From: Candidatus Gastranaerophilales bacterium
GTDB lineage: Bacteria; Cyanobacteriota; Vampirovibrionia; Gastranaerophilales; Gastranaerophilaceae
Length of the DNA: 58,469 nt
Assembly (NCBI GenBank): GCA_944326685.1
Contig: CALVEV010000002.1
Location: 1-58,469, forward strand
Direction: 5' to 3'
How positions within the stretch are numbered: the stretch's first letter is position 1; each line of letters opens with the position of its first letter. A model generated the notes under the pieces. It had not been told where the DNA came from. It did no database searches and saw nothing but the letters and a program-made list of their open reading frames with translations. A program made the position numbers and the translations under genes. This document shows, piece by piece, positions 1 through 7,607 of the stretch.

Positions 1-257
1 GATGAAGATACTAACAAATTAACAGTGAAATTGAGACCTGTATTTGAACATTTGAGGCAATTAAAACTTGCTAAAAAACAAGAATTTTCAGCAGACATTG
101 AAACCTTGACTGGAACCCTTGAAACACGCTCAGAGCAAGCTAAACAAGCCCTCAAAAATAGTGCTTTGAATTTAACCAAAATAACAGTAATTGGAACCCG
201 CAAAAGTAGCTTAAATACTAAAATAGAGCCCCATAACGAAGGCTCTAAAAAGTTAAA
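1..257. other. Left-edge stretch without a convincing gene
   Basis: A plus-strand frame is open from the window edge, with a GTG at 25, but it stops only inside the antisense of the tRNA-Leu gene (at 276). The translation is Lys/Leu-rich and matches no family I recognise. A short inverted repeat (AGAGCC ... GGCTCT, about 227-248) lies just downstream of tRNA-Leu on the minus strand and could act as its terminator, though the T-tract after it is weak. The stretch may hold the 3' end of a gene that starts outside the window, or be non-coding. Confidence 0.3.
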
Positions 258-338
258 TGTCGTAGGGGGGACTTGAACCCCCACGGATTTCTCCACACGC
301 CCCTCAAACGTGCACGTCTACCATTCCGCCACTACGAC
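258..338 (-). tRNA. tRNA-Leu (anticodon GAG)
   Basis: Read on the minus strand it folds as a class II tRNA. The acceptor stem is GTCGTAG/CTACGAC with discriminator A. The D-loop holds TGGTAGA, the anticodon stem is CACGT/GCGTG around loop TTGAGGG (anticodon GAG), there is a long variable arm, and the T-arm is GGGGG-TTCAAGT-CCCCC. CCA is not encoded. The first 11 bases plus the upstream flank are duplicated about 119 bp further upstream (see the repeat at 447-468). Confidence 0.93.
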
Positions 339-349
339 ACGTACGATTT
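328..349 (-). repeat. Direct repeat copy A (tRNA-Leu 5' end plus flank)
   Basis: This 22-bp segment covers the first 11 bases of tRNA-Leu and 11 bases of its upstream flank. An identical copy is at 447-468. Confidence 0.9.
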
Positions 350-446
350 ATTTTGTTTTCAAAGTTATTGTTTTGTCTTTGCGGCGGAAGTTCCCTCAAG
401 GGGAACCCTCTCAAAAAATAACACTTAGTTATTTTTTCGGCAGAGT
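350..446 (-). other. Hairpin-rich insert between tRNA-Leu direct repeats
   Basis: On the tRNA strand the insert begins ACTCTGCCGA, forming GGCA-CTC-TGCC with the last bases of the partial tRNA copy. A second hairpin follows (AAAAAATAAC ... GTTATTTTTT), then GAGAGGG, then a third hairpin (TTCCC-CTTGA-GGGAA). Plus-strand 383-389 is the exact reverse complement of tRNA bases 324-330. The same opening ten bases, with the same order of hairpins and a GAGAGG box, occur in the tRNA-Val locus at 15515-15590. I find no ORF. Confidence 0.6.
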
Positions 447-468
447 GCCACTACGACACGTACGATTT
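447..468 (-). repeat. Direct repeat copy B (partial tRNA-Leu)
   Basis: This is a perfect 22-bp duplicate of 328-349. It contains only the first 11 bases of tRNA-Leu and then diverges into the hairpin-rich insert. Confidence 0.9.
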
Positions 469-525
469 TATTGAATTGTCAATTCTTATGATTAATTTTA
501 ACATAATACCTTATATTCGGGCAAA

Positions 526-1071
526 TTATTTACGAGTTACATCTCGTAAATATGATTTCACTCCATGAGTTATTATTAAATCTGGTTCTGACATACAAAA
601 ATCATCTAATGTCATTATTCCTCTTTGCGTTTGTCCTGTTTCTATATATAACAAGCCTAACATTATTTTATCTAATGGATTTTTAGATGTTGAATATTTT
701 GAAATCATTTGGTTTGTCTTTTTGAGTTTTATATAACAAGCTGTTAAATTTTGATAATATTGGAAATTTAAACCATATAATTTTAATGCTCTTTCAAAAC
801 AATCTTCTGCTAAATTAGGGAAACCTATTTGCATATATGTTTGACCTAAATTATTATAATATACTGCACTTGCTTGACTATCTGGATTTAAACTTATTGC
901 TATTTTAAATTCTTGAATAGCTGCGTAATAACATCGTTCCAGTAAATAATCTGTTCCCATCATATTATGACGGGATGCATTTGTTACAGCATCTATCTGA
1001 AATTTATCAGGTCGTCTATAACCGCTACATAATATTAATACGCATAATAGCAAAGGAATTATTTTCTTCAT
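526..1071 (-). CDS. TPR-repeat lipoprotein
   Basis: A 181-aa protein with an N-terminal signal ending in a lipobox-like LILC (residues 13-16), so probably a lipoprotein. From about residue 35 it carries tetratricopeptide-like helices: a YYAAIQEFKIAISLNP unit, then YYNNLGQTYMQIGFPNLAEDCFERAL. TPRs are protein-binding scaffolds, and no partner can be read from the sequence. It overlaps the upstream hydrolase gene by one base (TAATG), so the two are probably translated in turn from one mRNA. The exact function is unknown. Confidence 0.8.
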   Translation of the reverse strand: MKKIIPLLLCVLILCSGYRRPDKFQIDAVTNASRHNMMGTDYLLERCYYAAIQEFKIAISLNPDSQASAVYYNNLGQTYMQIGFPNLAEDCFERALKLYGLNFQYYQNLTACYIKLKKTNQMISKYSTSKNPLDKIMLGLLYIETGQTQRGIMTLDDFCMSEPDLIITHGVKSYLRDVTRK

Positions 1072-1994
1072 TATAATATTATTTCTAATCCTTCTTTTGC
1101 AAAAATCAAATTTTCTTCTGCGATATCCTCTGCAATTTGATCCAACTTGTCATCATCATAGGAAGGATCATAATGGAAAAATACTAATTTTTCAGCATTT
1201 GTTTGTTTTTTTACATCACGTGCCATTTCAAAAGTTGAATGACCAAAACCCTGTTTTGGACTATAAATACTTTGATAATCTTCTGTTGTATATTGCGAAT
1301 CATGAATTAAACAATTACAATTTCTAGCAAATTTTGCTAATTTTACATCTCCTCCGATATAACTTTCTTTATCGGTTGCATAAACTAATGATTTCCCTTT
1401 ATATTCTACTCTATAAATCATTACTCCATGTTTAGGATGTGCATATGATTTATAACAAGATATTATGATATCTTCATCATTATGACGAATACTAGATAAT
1501 TCACAAATATTTGTTAATATTGCACTATTATCTTTCTTTATTATGATGATATTGGTTTCATTTATATCATAGCAAACAACATCTGCTGAAATATCAGATG
1601 AAGTCAATGGGAAGGTTTTGTTAAATAAGGATTCTGAGATTTCGTCTTCTAATGTTGAATTATTTGTTGGATTCCCAAATAAATTTACTCTTGTTGATGC
1701 AACATGTAATGGTGAGAAAAATGGGATTCCTGCTATATGATCTTGATGAATATGACTTAATAATATTGAAACATTTACGGGTATTCTATTAGACAATGTT
1801 GTACCTGAATTAATATAATTTTGCATTAATTCATCGCCTAAGCTAATTAAGCCTGTCCCTGCATCTAGAATTATAATTCGACCATCTATATTTATTTCTA
1901 CACAAGCGGTATTACCTCCATATTTTAAGAATTTTTCCTTTGCAACTGGATAACTGCCTCTTATGCCTCTAAATTTTACTTTAAACTCGCTCAT
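1071..1994 (-). CDS. Metallo-beta-lactamase-fold hydrolase
   Basis: 307 aa. The metal-binding HxHxDH motif is seen as SHIHQDHIAG (residues about 80-89). A further His lies in SYAHPKHG, an Asp in VYATDKE, and a C-terminal His in LVFFHYDP, as expected for a two-metal site. The N-terminal RGIRGSYPV and YGGNTACVE segments resemble the RNase Z/PhnP-like branch, whose members cleave phosphodiesters. The substrate cannot be named. A Shine-Dalgarno (GAGGATAAGAG) precedes ATG at 1994. It is first in a two-gene unit with the TPR lipoprotein. Confidence 0.85.
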   Translation of the reverse strand: MSEFKVKFRGIRGSYPVAKEKFLKYGGNTACVEINIDGRIIILDAGTGLISLGDELMQNYINSGTTLSNRIPVNVSILLSHIHQDHIAGIPFFSPLHVASTRVNLFGNPTNNSTLEDEISESLFNKTFPLTSSDISADVVCYDINETNIIIIKKDNSAILTNICELSSIRHNDEDIIISCYKSYAHPKHGVMIYRVEYKGKSLVYATDKESYIGGDVKLAKFARNCNCLIHDSQYTTEDYQSIYSPKQGFGHSTFEMARDVKKQTNAEKLVFFHYDPSYDDDKLDQIAEDIAEENLIFAKEGLEIIL

Positions 1995-2055
1995 CTCTTA
2001 TCCTCTATTTTCTCTTAATGCAAATATTATACATTATTTTATTTCTCAACTCAAC

Positions 2056-2088
2056 AAAAAAAGAGCTAGAATATCTAGCTCTTTTTAT
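2056..2088 (-). terminator. Rho-independent terminator of the GT5 gene
   Basis: Stem AAAAAGAGCTAG / CTAGCTCTTTTT with loop AATAT, T-rich on both strands. It lies 15 bp past the stop of the GT5 gene. Confidence 0.85.
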
Positions 2089-2102
2089 ATAATTTAATAT
2101 TA

Positions 2103-5100
2103 CTAAGCTACATATCTTGATAATATTTCATTTTTCCAATTATTGAATTCTTGATATTTTTCAGTCTTTTTATCTACTTGCTCATTATTATTTTGCTTTT
2201 TGCATATATCTATCATTATATCGAACATTTCTTTATCATGTTTTGTAATATTATTTGATGTTACAATTGTATCTAACTTATCTTCGTCCATTTGCTTTTT
2301 CAATTTCATATTATCAAGCTTGCCTTTTGATGAACTATCGTTATCATTGATTTCAATTTTTGATTCATAATCAGATGATAACTTATTAATTTCAGAAATT
2401 TCTTGATTTAATCTATTTTCCTTTGCTGTATTTGCAGTAATTACTTTTGCAAAGAATTTTTCATTCTTAATATTTGCATCACCTTCATTGTTAATAATAT
2501 TCATAATTTTAGATTTATCGTCTAGTTTGCCTGTTTTTTGAGCTTTATCAAACTCTTTTAACATTGGAACTAAATATTTTCTTACTGGTGCTATATTGGC
2601 TTCGATATTATCTTCTTTTTTGATTTGTAATCTATTAATGTATCCATGTATTGGATCATCTGCTGAATTTCTATTCCAGCTTAAGTTTGTATTCAAGTTG
2701 TTTTGAACAATTGATTTGTACTTATCTTTATCATTAAAGAATACATCTAAGCCTTCATTGAATTTGTCAGCTAATTTATGACCATAATGACCAAACCAAT
2801 TTTGTTCGTGTTCTGTATTTTGTAAGTTATATTGTTTGATATCATTAGCATAGCTACCTTCGTAATCTGCAACAAAACCGTTTACTCCATCTTTAACAGT
2901 ATCTACAAATCCTCCTGTTGCTGTTGTAATTATTGGTGTACCCATTGCATAACATTCACCTTGAGTTAAACCACAAGGTTCAAATGTTGATGGTGCACAG
3001 AAATAGGTTGCTGCTGAGTATAATGATGGATTTGGCATAAAACCTTGTAATACTTGGATTCTATTGATATCATCTTTGTTTTTATAATTATTTGGGTTTT
3101 TTAACGCTTCTAAGAATTGTTTTTGGCTGCCTTCTTCTAACTCTCCACCTGCTATAACAAATGGTTTTGGTTTTCCTGGGTGTTTTTCATCCCAAGTGTT
3201 GAACATCTCTTGAACTGCTTTTTGGAATGTTCCTAAACCTTTTTGGTCTGTTAATCTGTGAGCAAATGCAATCAAAGGTGCATTTTCAAAATCTTCTCTA
3301 GATATTTTTGCTGGTTCACCTATTGATTGATATTTGAATCCACCTTTTGGAGGTTCTTTATCCATTAATGGTTTTAAGAAGTTATCATAAAACTCCATTT
3401 TATTGTGTTGACGAGCTTCCATTACCTCATCAATTGGAGTATGGTGGTTATATGTATGTAAGTTAATACCAAACTTACCTTTTAACCAACCAGCTTTTGC
3501 TTCTGTTGTATTGAGTGATCTATCTAAACCATTTATTTCTCCACTGATAGTATCATTACCGCTTCTTCTTCTGATTATATCAAAAGCCATTCCTGAAGCT
3601 TGTTTTCCTTCTTTTAATTCTTTTTCATAATTTTTTGAAACTGGTACATAATAATCTGATAATGAAATTCCGTGAGCTAAGTTATTAAATTGTCTGTCAT
3701 TTTCATTATCTTTTGCGTAAACAATTGCATTATCTACATCAGAATATTCACTGCCTGTAGATGCGTTTTCTGTAATACCATATGCATATTGATCATATAA
3801 TGTATTAATAATATTCTCTGTTACAAAGTCACTACGTTCTATGGAATCATTTCTTGTGCCACCAGATATTCCAGCATTATGACCAATCATTACTAATGGC
3901 ATATCTCGTAATGCATCTTTTACATCATCATCTATTACATTATAAGCATTCTCCATTGGTGCTTTGTAACGTAATAAACCAGCCATTGGTGCTGCATGCC
4001 AGTCATTCAATATCATTGATACTGGGGCTTTTACTGAATCATATGCATCTTTATCTTCGATTTTTATTTCACCTAAACCTGTTTTATTTTTACCTAATGC
4101 ATCGGAAACTTTTGCTTCTGCAAATTGATAAACTGCTTTTGACAAGAATGCAAATTTTTCAGTTTCATCAGCATTTATATTATTTGCATATAAGTCGCCT
4201 CCAAAATTATTATTATTCTTAACAAATATTATTGGTTGATCAGGATTTTCTACTTTTTTACCTTTTAAATCTTGACGTTTTACATGTCCTAAATAAAATT
4301 CAACTTTTTGGGTTTCTACTTTGTTTCCACGAGTTTGTTGAACTGGCATTTCTGCCATTTTTGTTACATTAAATACTTCTCCACCATATGTATAAGTGCA
4401 TTTTTTGCCATCTTTAGAATTTCCAATTTCTTTAAATTCACCTTTTCCGTGCTGTAAATACATTGGTATAAATACTGGATTATCAATACCCATATCTGCA
4501 AAGTTATTTTGAATTTCCATTGGTACAGAACCTAAACCGCCAGCTTTTATTGGGTCGAATTCTGCAGTTATTGCCCAAGTTGAATTTGAACCCATCAATG
4601 GTGCATATTTCTTACGGTAATCATTTATTATCTGTTCTGTTTGACCGTTTTTTCTTCCTATTCTGTAAATAACTGCTGTATGAATATCATCCATTGCTGA
4701 ATTTATCTTAGATTTATTCATATATTTTTCATTATTATTTACAACCATTAAGTTTAATCCGTGCCAAGGTTTACGGTGAATTTTTAACCCTAAACTGCTT
4801 TGATTTGATACTGAGTTTACTCTACTCATTGCTGTATTTGCGGTATCTATTGCTTGATTTGCTTTTCCTTCTACACTATTTGCTTTATTTTCTGCATTTT
4901 GAGCTTTGCCATCTGCTTCATTTGCTCTTCTTACAGCTTCGCTTGCTGTTGTTTCTGTTCGATTTAATCGATTTTCTCTCTCTAATGCTGCTCCTTCTAC
5001 TTTATTTTTTGCATTATTTATTTCATCATCAGTCATTCCAATTTTTTTTAATGCTTCTTTATTTGTATCGAAGTGATTTACTATTGCACCTCCTGTTGCT

Positions 5101-5459
5101 GCACCTAGTAAACCTACAATGAAAGATGTTGCTCCTTTTATATTCTCTTGAGTAACAACATTACCTCCACCATTTTTCATAGATTGTTCTAATTTTTCCA
5201 TTTGTTGCAAGAGTTTTTTTGAATTTTTGCCAGATTTAATTGCGACTGCTGTTGAAACTCCTATTGCTACTGCAGATGCTCCCATTGCTACATATGGCAT
5301 TGTTTTTTCTAATTTTGATTGTTTTGTGTTAGATTGTTCTGATGTTGTAGTTTGAGGTTTATTTTGATTATCTACAACCTTACTCTCTTGTTTATTTTGT
5401 CCTGTTGGACCAAATTTCTTAAATGTACTTGAACCTACTAAATTAGTAACCTCTGCCAT
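2103..5459 (-). CDS. Membrane-anchored glycogen/starch-synthase-like GT5 protein
   Basis: A 1118-aa protein, about twice the length of a normal GlgA. Residues 54-74 and 109-128 are hydrophobic Ala/Gly-rich segments, probably membrane-associated. Residues about 150-215 form an Ala-rich heptad-like stretch. From about 290 the protein reads as glycosyltransferase family 5: KAGGLGSVPMEI (ADP-glucose loop, K305; GlgA usually has GGLGDV), LNDWHAAP, HNAGISGG, FAHRLTDQKG, then the acceptor/nucleotide segment FEPCGLTQGECYAMGTP. A helical tail of about 170 aa follows. GT5 enzymes extend alpha-1,4-glucan from ADP- or UDP-glucose, and that is the inferred activity. A strong AGGAG precedes the ATG. The anchored layout suggests glucan synthesis at a membrane. 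Confidence 0.8.
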   Translation of the reverse strand: MAEVTNLVGSSTFKKFGPTGQNKQESKVVDNQNKPQTTTSEQSNTKQSKLEKTMPYVAMGASAVAIGVSTAVAIKSGKNSKKLLQQMEKLEQSMKNGGGNVVTQENIKGATSFIVGLLGAATGGAIVNHFDTNKEALKKIGMTDDEINNAKNKVEGAALERENRLNRTETTASEAVRRANEADGKAQNAENKANSVEGKANQAIDTANTAMSRVNSVSNQSSLGLKIHRKPWHGLNLMVVNNNEKYMNKSKINSAMDDIHTAVIYRIGRKNGQTEQIINDYRKKYAPLMGSNSTWAITAEFDPIKAGGLGSVPMEIQNNFADMGIDNPVFIPMYLQHGKGEFKEIGNSKDGKKCTYTYGGEVFNVTKMAEMPVQQTRGNKVETQKVEFYLGHVKRQDLKGKKVENPDQPIIFVKNNNNFGGDLYANNINADETEKFAFLSKAVYQFAEAKVSDALGKNKTGLGEIKIEDKDAYDSVKAPVSMILNDWHAAPMAGLLRYKAPMENAYNVIDDDVKDALRDMPLVMIGHNAGISGGTRNDSIERSDFVTENIINTLYDQYAYGITENASTGSEYSDVDNAIVYAKDNENDRQFNNLAHGISLSDYYVPVSKNYEKELKEGKQASGMAFDIIRRRSGNDTISGEINGLDRSLNTTEAKAGWLKGKFGINLHTYNHHTPIDEVMEARQHNKMEFYDNFLKPLMDKEPPKGGFKYQSIGEPAKISREDFENAPLIAFAHRLTDQKGLGTFQKAVQEMFNTWDEKHPGKPKPFVIAGGELEEGSQKQFLEALKNPNNYKNKDDINRIQVLQGFMPNPSLYSAATYFCAPSTFEPCGLTQGECYAMGTPIITTATGGFVDTVKDGVNGFVADYEGSYANDIKQYNLQNTEHEQNWFGHYGHKLADKFNEGLDVFFNDKDKYKSIVQNNLNTNLSWNRNSADDPIHGYINRLQIKKEDNIEANIAPVRKYLVPMLKEFDKAQKTGKLDDKSKIMNIINNEGDANIKNEKFFAKVITANTAKENRLNQEISEINKLSSDYESKIEINDNDSSSKGKLDNMKLKKQMDEDKLDTIVTSNNITKHDKEMFDIMIDICKKQNNNEQVDKKTEKYQEFNNWKNEILSRYVA

Positions 5460-5694
5460 ATCTGACTCCTAACTAACACAATCTATTTTTGAACACCATA
5501 AAGTTATTTCACACAAAACCCTATGATTCTACTATATATAAAAAAGAGTTGTAAATAATATTTTTTGCTTGATTATAAACATATATTACAAAATTGTAAT
5601 ATTTTTTAATAATAACTTTATTTGTTTGTTAATAATTTTGAAAAAGAAATAATTTAAGGTAAACTTAATTAGGAGATATATTTTTGGGGGTATT
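5460..5694. promoter_or_regulatory. Divergent intergenic region
   Basis: This very AT-rich gap separates the minus-strand GT5 gene from the plus-strand small-protein operon and must hold both promoters. No terminator is needed and no ORF is seen apart from the small gene that starts at 5695. I cannot assign -35/-10 pairs with confidence. Confidence 0.4.
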
Positions 5695-5817
5695 ATGCAC
5701 GAATATGTTTTTAAAATGAAAAAAGGCGATATTGAAATTGAATTAAAATCTGATGATATTGAGTTTGTTGAAGAACAACTAAATAAGTGGCGTGATGAAT
5801 TGTTGAAAAATAATTAA
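5695..5817 (+). CDS. 40-aa acidic small protein
   Basis: ATG at 5695 follows AGGAGATAT at 5671 and a closer GGGGG. The 40-aa product aligns with the first 33 residues of the next gene: KKGDIEIELKSDD against RKGKIELELTTDD, then FVEEQLN against AVEKQLN. The two are therefore paralogues, one standing alone and one as the N-terminal domain of a longer protein. The stop is 9 bp before the next ATG, so they form an operon with mnmA. Function unknown. Confidence 0.72.
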   Translation: MHEYVFKMKKGDIEIELKSDDIEFVEEQLNKWRDELLKNN

Positions 5818-5826
5818 TAGGTAAAA

Positions 5827-6573
5827 ATGTATACTATAATTTTTAGAAAAGGAAAAATTGAATTAGAACTTACAACTGATGATAAATATGCAGTTGAAAA
5901 ACAACTAAATTTAATTATTAATCAAGCTTCAAATTATACTTCTATTAAAAAAAATATAGAAAACGAAGCCGTTAGTAACATTATTGAAGAAACAAATAAT
6001 GCGATTGAAAATATTCCAAATAATCATATAAACAATCAAGAAGAAATTAATCAAGAAAATCAAAATAGTATTAATGAAAATATTCAACCTGCTGTTTTTG
6101 AGCATATTAAAGATGATGAAAAAAGCTCGGTTGTACAAACCAATGAAGAAATAATTCCTCAAACAATAGATGTTTCTTCTTCAAAACCTATAACAATTAA
6201 TTCTATTCAAAATCCTGAACCTGAACCAGAACCTGATTTTGATAAGATTTTAAATAATGAAATGGAACAAAATGTAGATGTTGTTCCAATTAATAAAGAT
6301 GAAAGATTTATTAATTATGTTGAAGGTAAGTCTGCATTAGACAAATTAGATTTTCTTGTAATAACTGCACAATATCTTGCTCAGTATGAAAATATGAATA
6401 CATTTAATTTGAAACATATTAATGCAAAACTAATGCAAAACTTTACTTTAATTGTTGATCATTCTGTATTACAAAGTGCAATTGCTAGAGAATTTATTAC
6501 AAGAATTCATGATTCCGGAGATGATGTATCATCTGAATATATGCTTACAGAAAAAGGATTAAGGAGTTATTAG
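5827..6573 (+). CDS. Unknown acidic protein upstream of mnmA
   Basis: 248 aa. Residues 1-35 repeat the small upstream protein. Residues about 40-155 are a low-complexity Asn/Glu/Ile-rich linker with EPEPEPD. Residues about 160-248 form a compact C-terminal domain (FINYVEGKSALDKLDFLVIT and onward) that I do not recognise. The TAG stop shares one base with the GTG start of mnmA (TAGTG), which implies translational coupling. The N-terminal beta-hairpin-like segment and helical C-terminal domain suggest a binding or adaptor role, but no function is assigned. Confidence 0.75.
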   Translation: MYTIIFRKGKIELELTTDDKYAVEKQLNLIINQASNYTSIKKNIENEAVSNIIEETNNAIENIPNNHINNQEEINQENQNSINENIQPAVFEHIKDDEKSSVVQTNEEIIPQTIDVSSSKPITINSIQNPEPEPEPDFDKILNNEMEQNVDVVPINKDERFINYVEGKSALDKLDFLVITAQYLAQYENMNTFNLKHINAKLMQNFTLIVDHSVLQSAIAREFITRIHDSGDDVSSEYMLTEKGLRSY

Positions 6574-7607
6574 TGAGTAGGGTAGCTGTTGCATTAAGCG
6601 GCGGATTAGATAGTAGTGTTACGGCTTATCTTTTAAAAGAACAAGGATATGAAGTCATTGGGATTACAGGATTAATGACTCAATCTGATGCTGCTATTAA
6701 TGTTGTTAACAATGCAAAAAAAGTCGCAGAATATTTAAATATTGAACATTATACAATTGATGCAATAAAAGATTTTCAAGATAAAGTAATTAACTATTTT
6801 GATTATTCATATAAAAATGGAGAAACTCCAAACCCTTGTATAATGTGTAATAAATTTATTAAATGGGGAAAGTTATTTGATGTTGCAATTAATGAGCTTA
6901 ATGCTGATTATATTGCTACAGGTCATTATGCAAATATAAAAAAAGTCGATAATTATTATAAGCTGTATCCTGCAAAAGATATTAAAAAAGATCAACTTTA
7001 TTTTTTATTTCAATTAAATCAAGAACAACTTTCTAAAACATTATTTCCATTATATTCATATGAAAAAACTCAAATTCGAAAAATTGCTATAGAAAATAAT
7101 CTTCCATCTAAATCTTCAAAAGAAAGTCAAGATATTTGTTTTATTCAGAAACCAATGACTACTAAGAAGTATTTACTTGATAGATTAGAAGCAAAAAAAG
7201 GTGCTTTTGTAGATGTTTCAACAGGAAAAATATTAGGACAGCACGATGGATATTTCCAATACACTATTGGACAAAGAAAAGGTATTGGAATAGCTGCTCC
7301 AGAACCTTTATATGTTGTTGAAATTGATTCTAAAAAAAATATAGTTTATGTAGGGAATAAAGACGCTACATATCAAAATAAGCTTGAACTTGAAAATTTT
7401 AATTATTCTTATCCTACAAATAAAGATGAGTTTGATGCTCTTGTAAAAATAAGATATAACATGCAACCGGTAAAAGCTCACATAACAAATAAGGAAGATA
7501 GAACTATTATTCAATTTAAGGAGCCAATTAATTCTATTGCAAAAGGACAGGCATGTGTTTTATATGATATTAATGATGGACATTTAATTGGTGGAGCTTT
7601 TATTTAA
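6573..7607 (+). CDS. mnmA: tRNA-specific 2-thiouridylase MnmA
   Basis: 344 aa, starting at GTG overlapping the previous stop. MnmA adds sulfur to U34 of tRNA-Lys/Glu/Gln, activating the base with ATP and taking sulfur from a persulfide relay. Visible features are the PP-loop SGGLDSS (residues 9-15), TPNPCIMCNKFIKW with the expected catalytic Cys at 92, ATGHYA, and the second catalytic Cys at 189 in SQDICFI. The C-terminal domain contains YTIGQRKGIGI. Length and motif order match the family (E. coli about 370 aa). The 3' end abuts the convergent gene at 7608. Confidence 0.95.
   Translation: MSRVAVALSGGLDSSVTAYLLKEQGYEVIGITGLMTQSDAAINVVNNAKKVAEYLNIEHYTIDAIKDFQDKVINYFDYSYKNGETPNPCIMCNKFIKWGKLFDVAINELNADYIATGHYANIKKVDNYYKLYPAKDIKKDQLYFLFQLNQEQLSKTLFPLYSYEKTQIRKIAIENNLPSKSSKESQDICFIQKPMTTKKYLLDRLEAKKGAFVDVSTGKILGQHDGYFQYTIGQRKGIGIAAPEPLYVVEIDSKKNIVYVGNKDATYQNKLELENFNYSYPTNKDEFDALVKIRYNMQPVKAHITNKEDRTIIQFKEPINSIAKGQACVLYDINDGHLIGGAFI

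Noticed and set aside
25..276. 83-aa plus-strand frame at the left edge
   Set aside because: It ends only inside the antisense of tRNA-Leu and has no recognisable domain. Its final residues come from the tRNA sequence, so similarity of its end (KLNVVG) to the 63-aa protein's end is chance.
4805..5122. Leu-rich plus-strand frame over the GT5 gene
   Set aside because: It is a shadow of the Ala/Asn-rich coiled-coil coding sequence on the minus strand, with no ribosome site.
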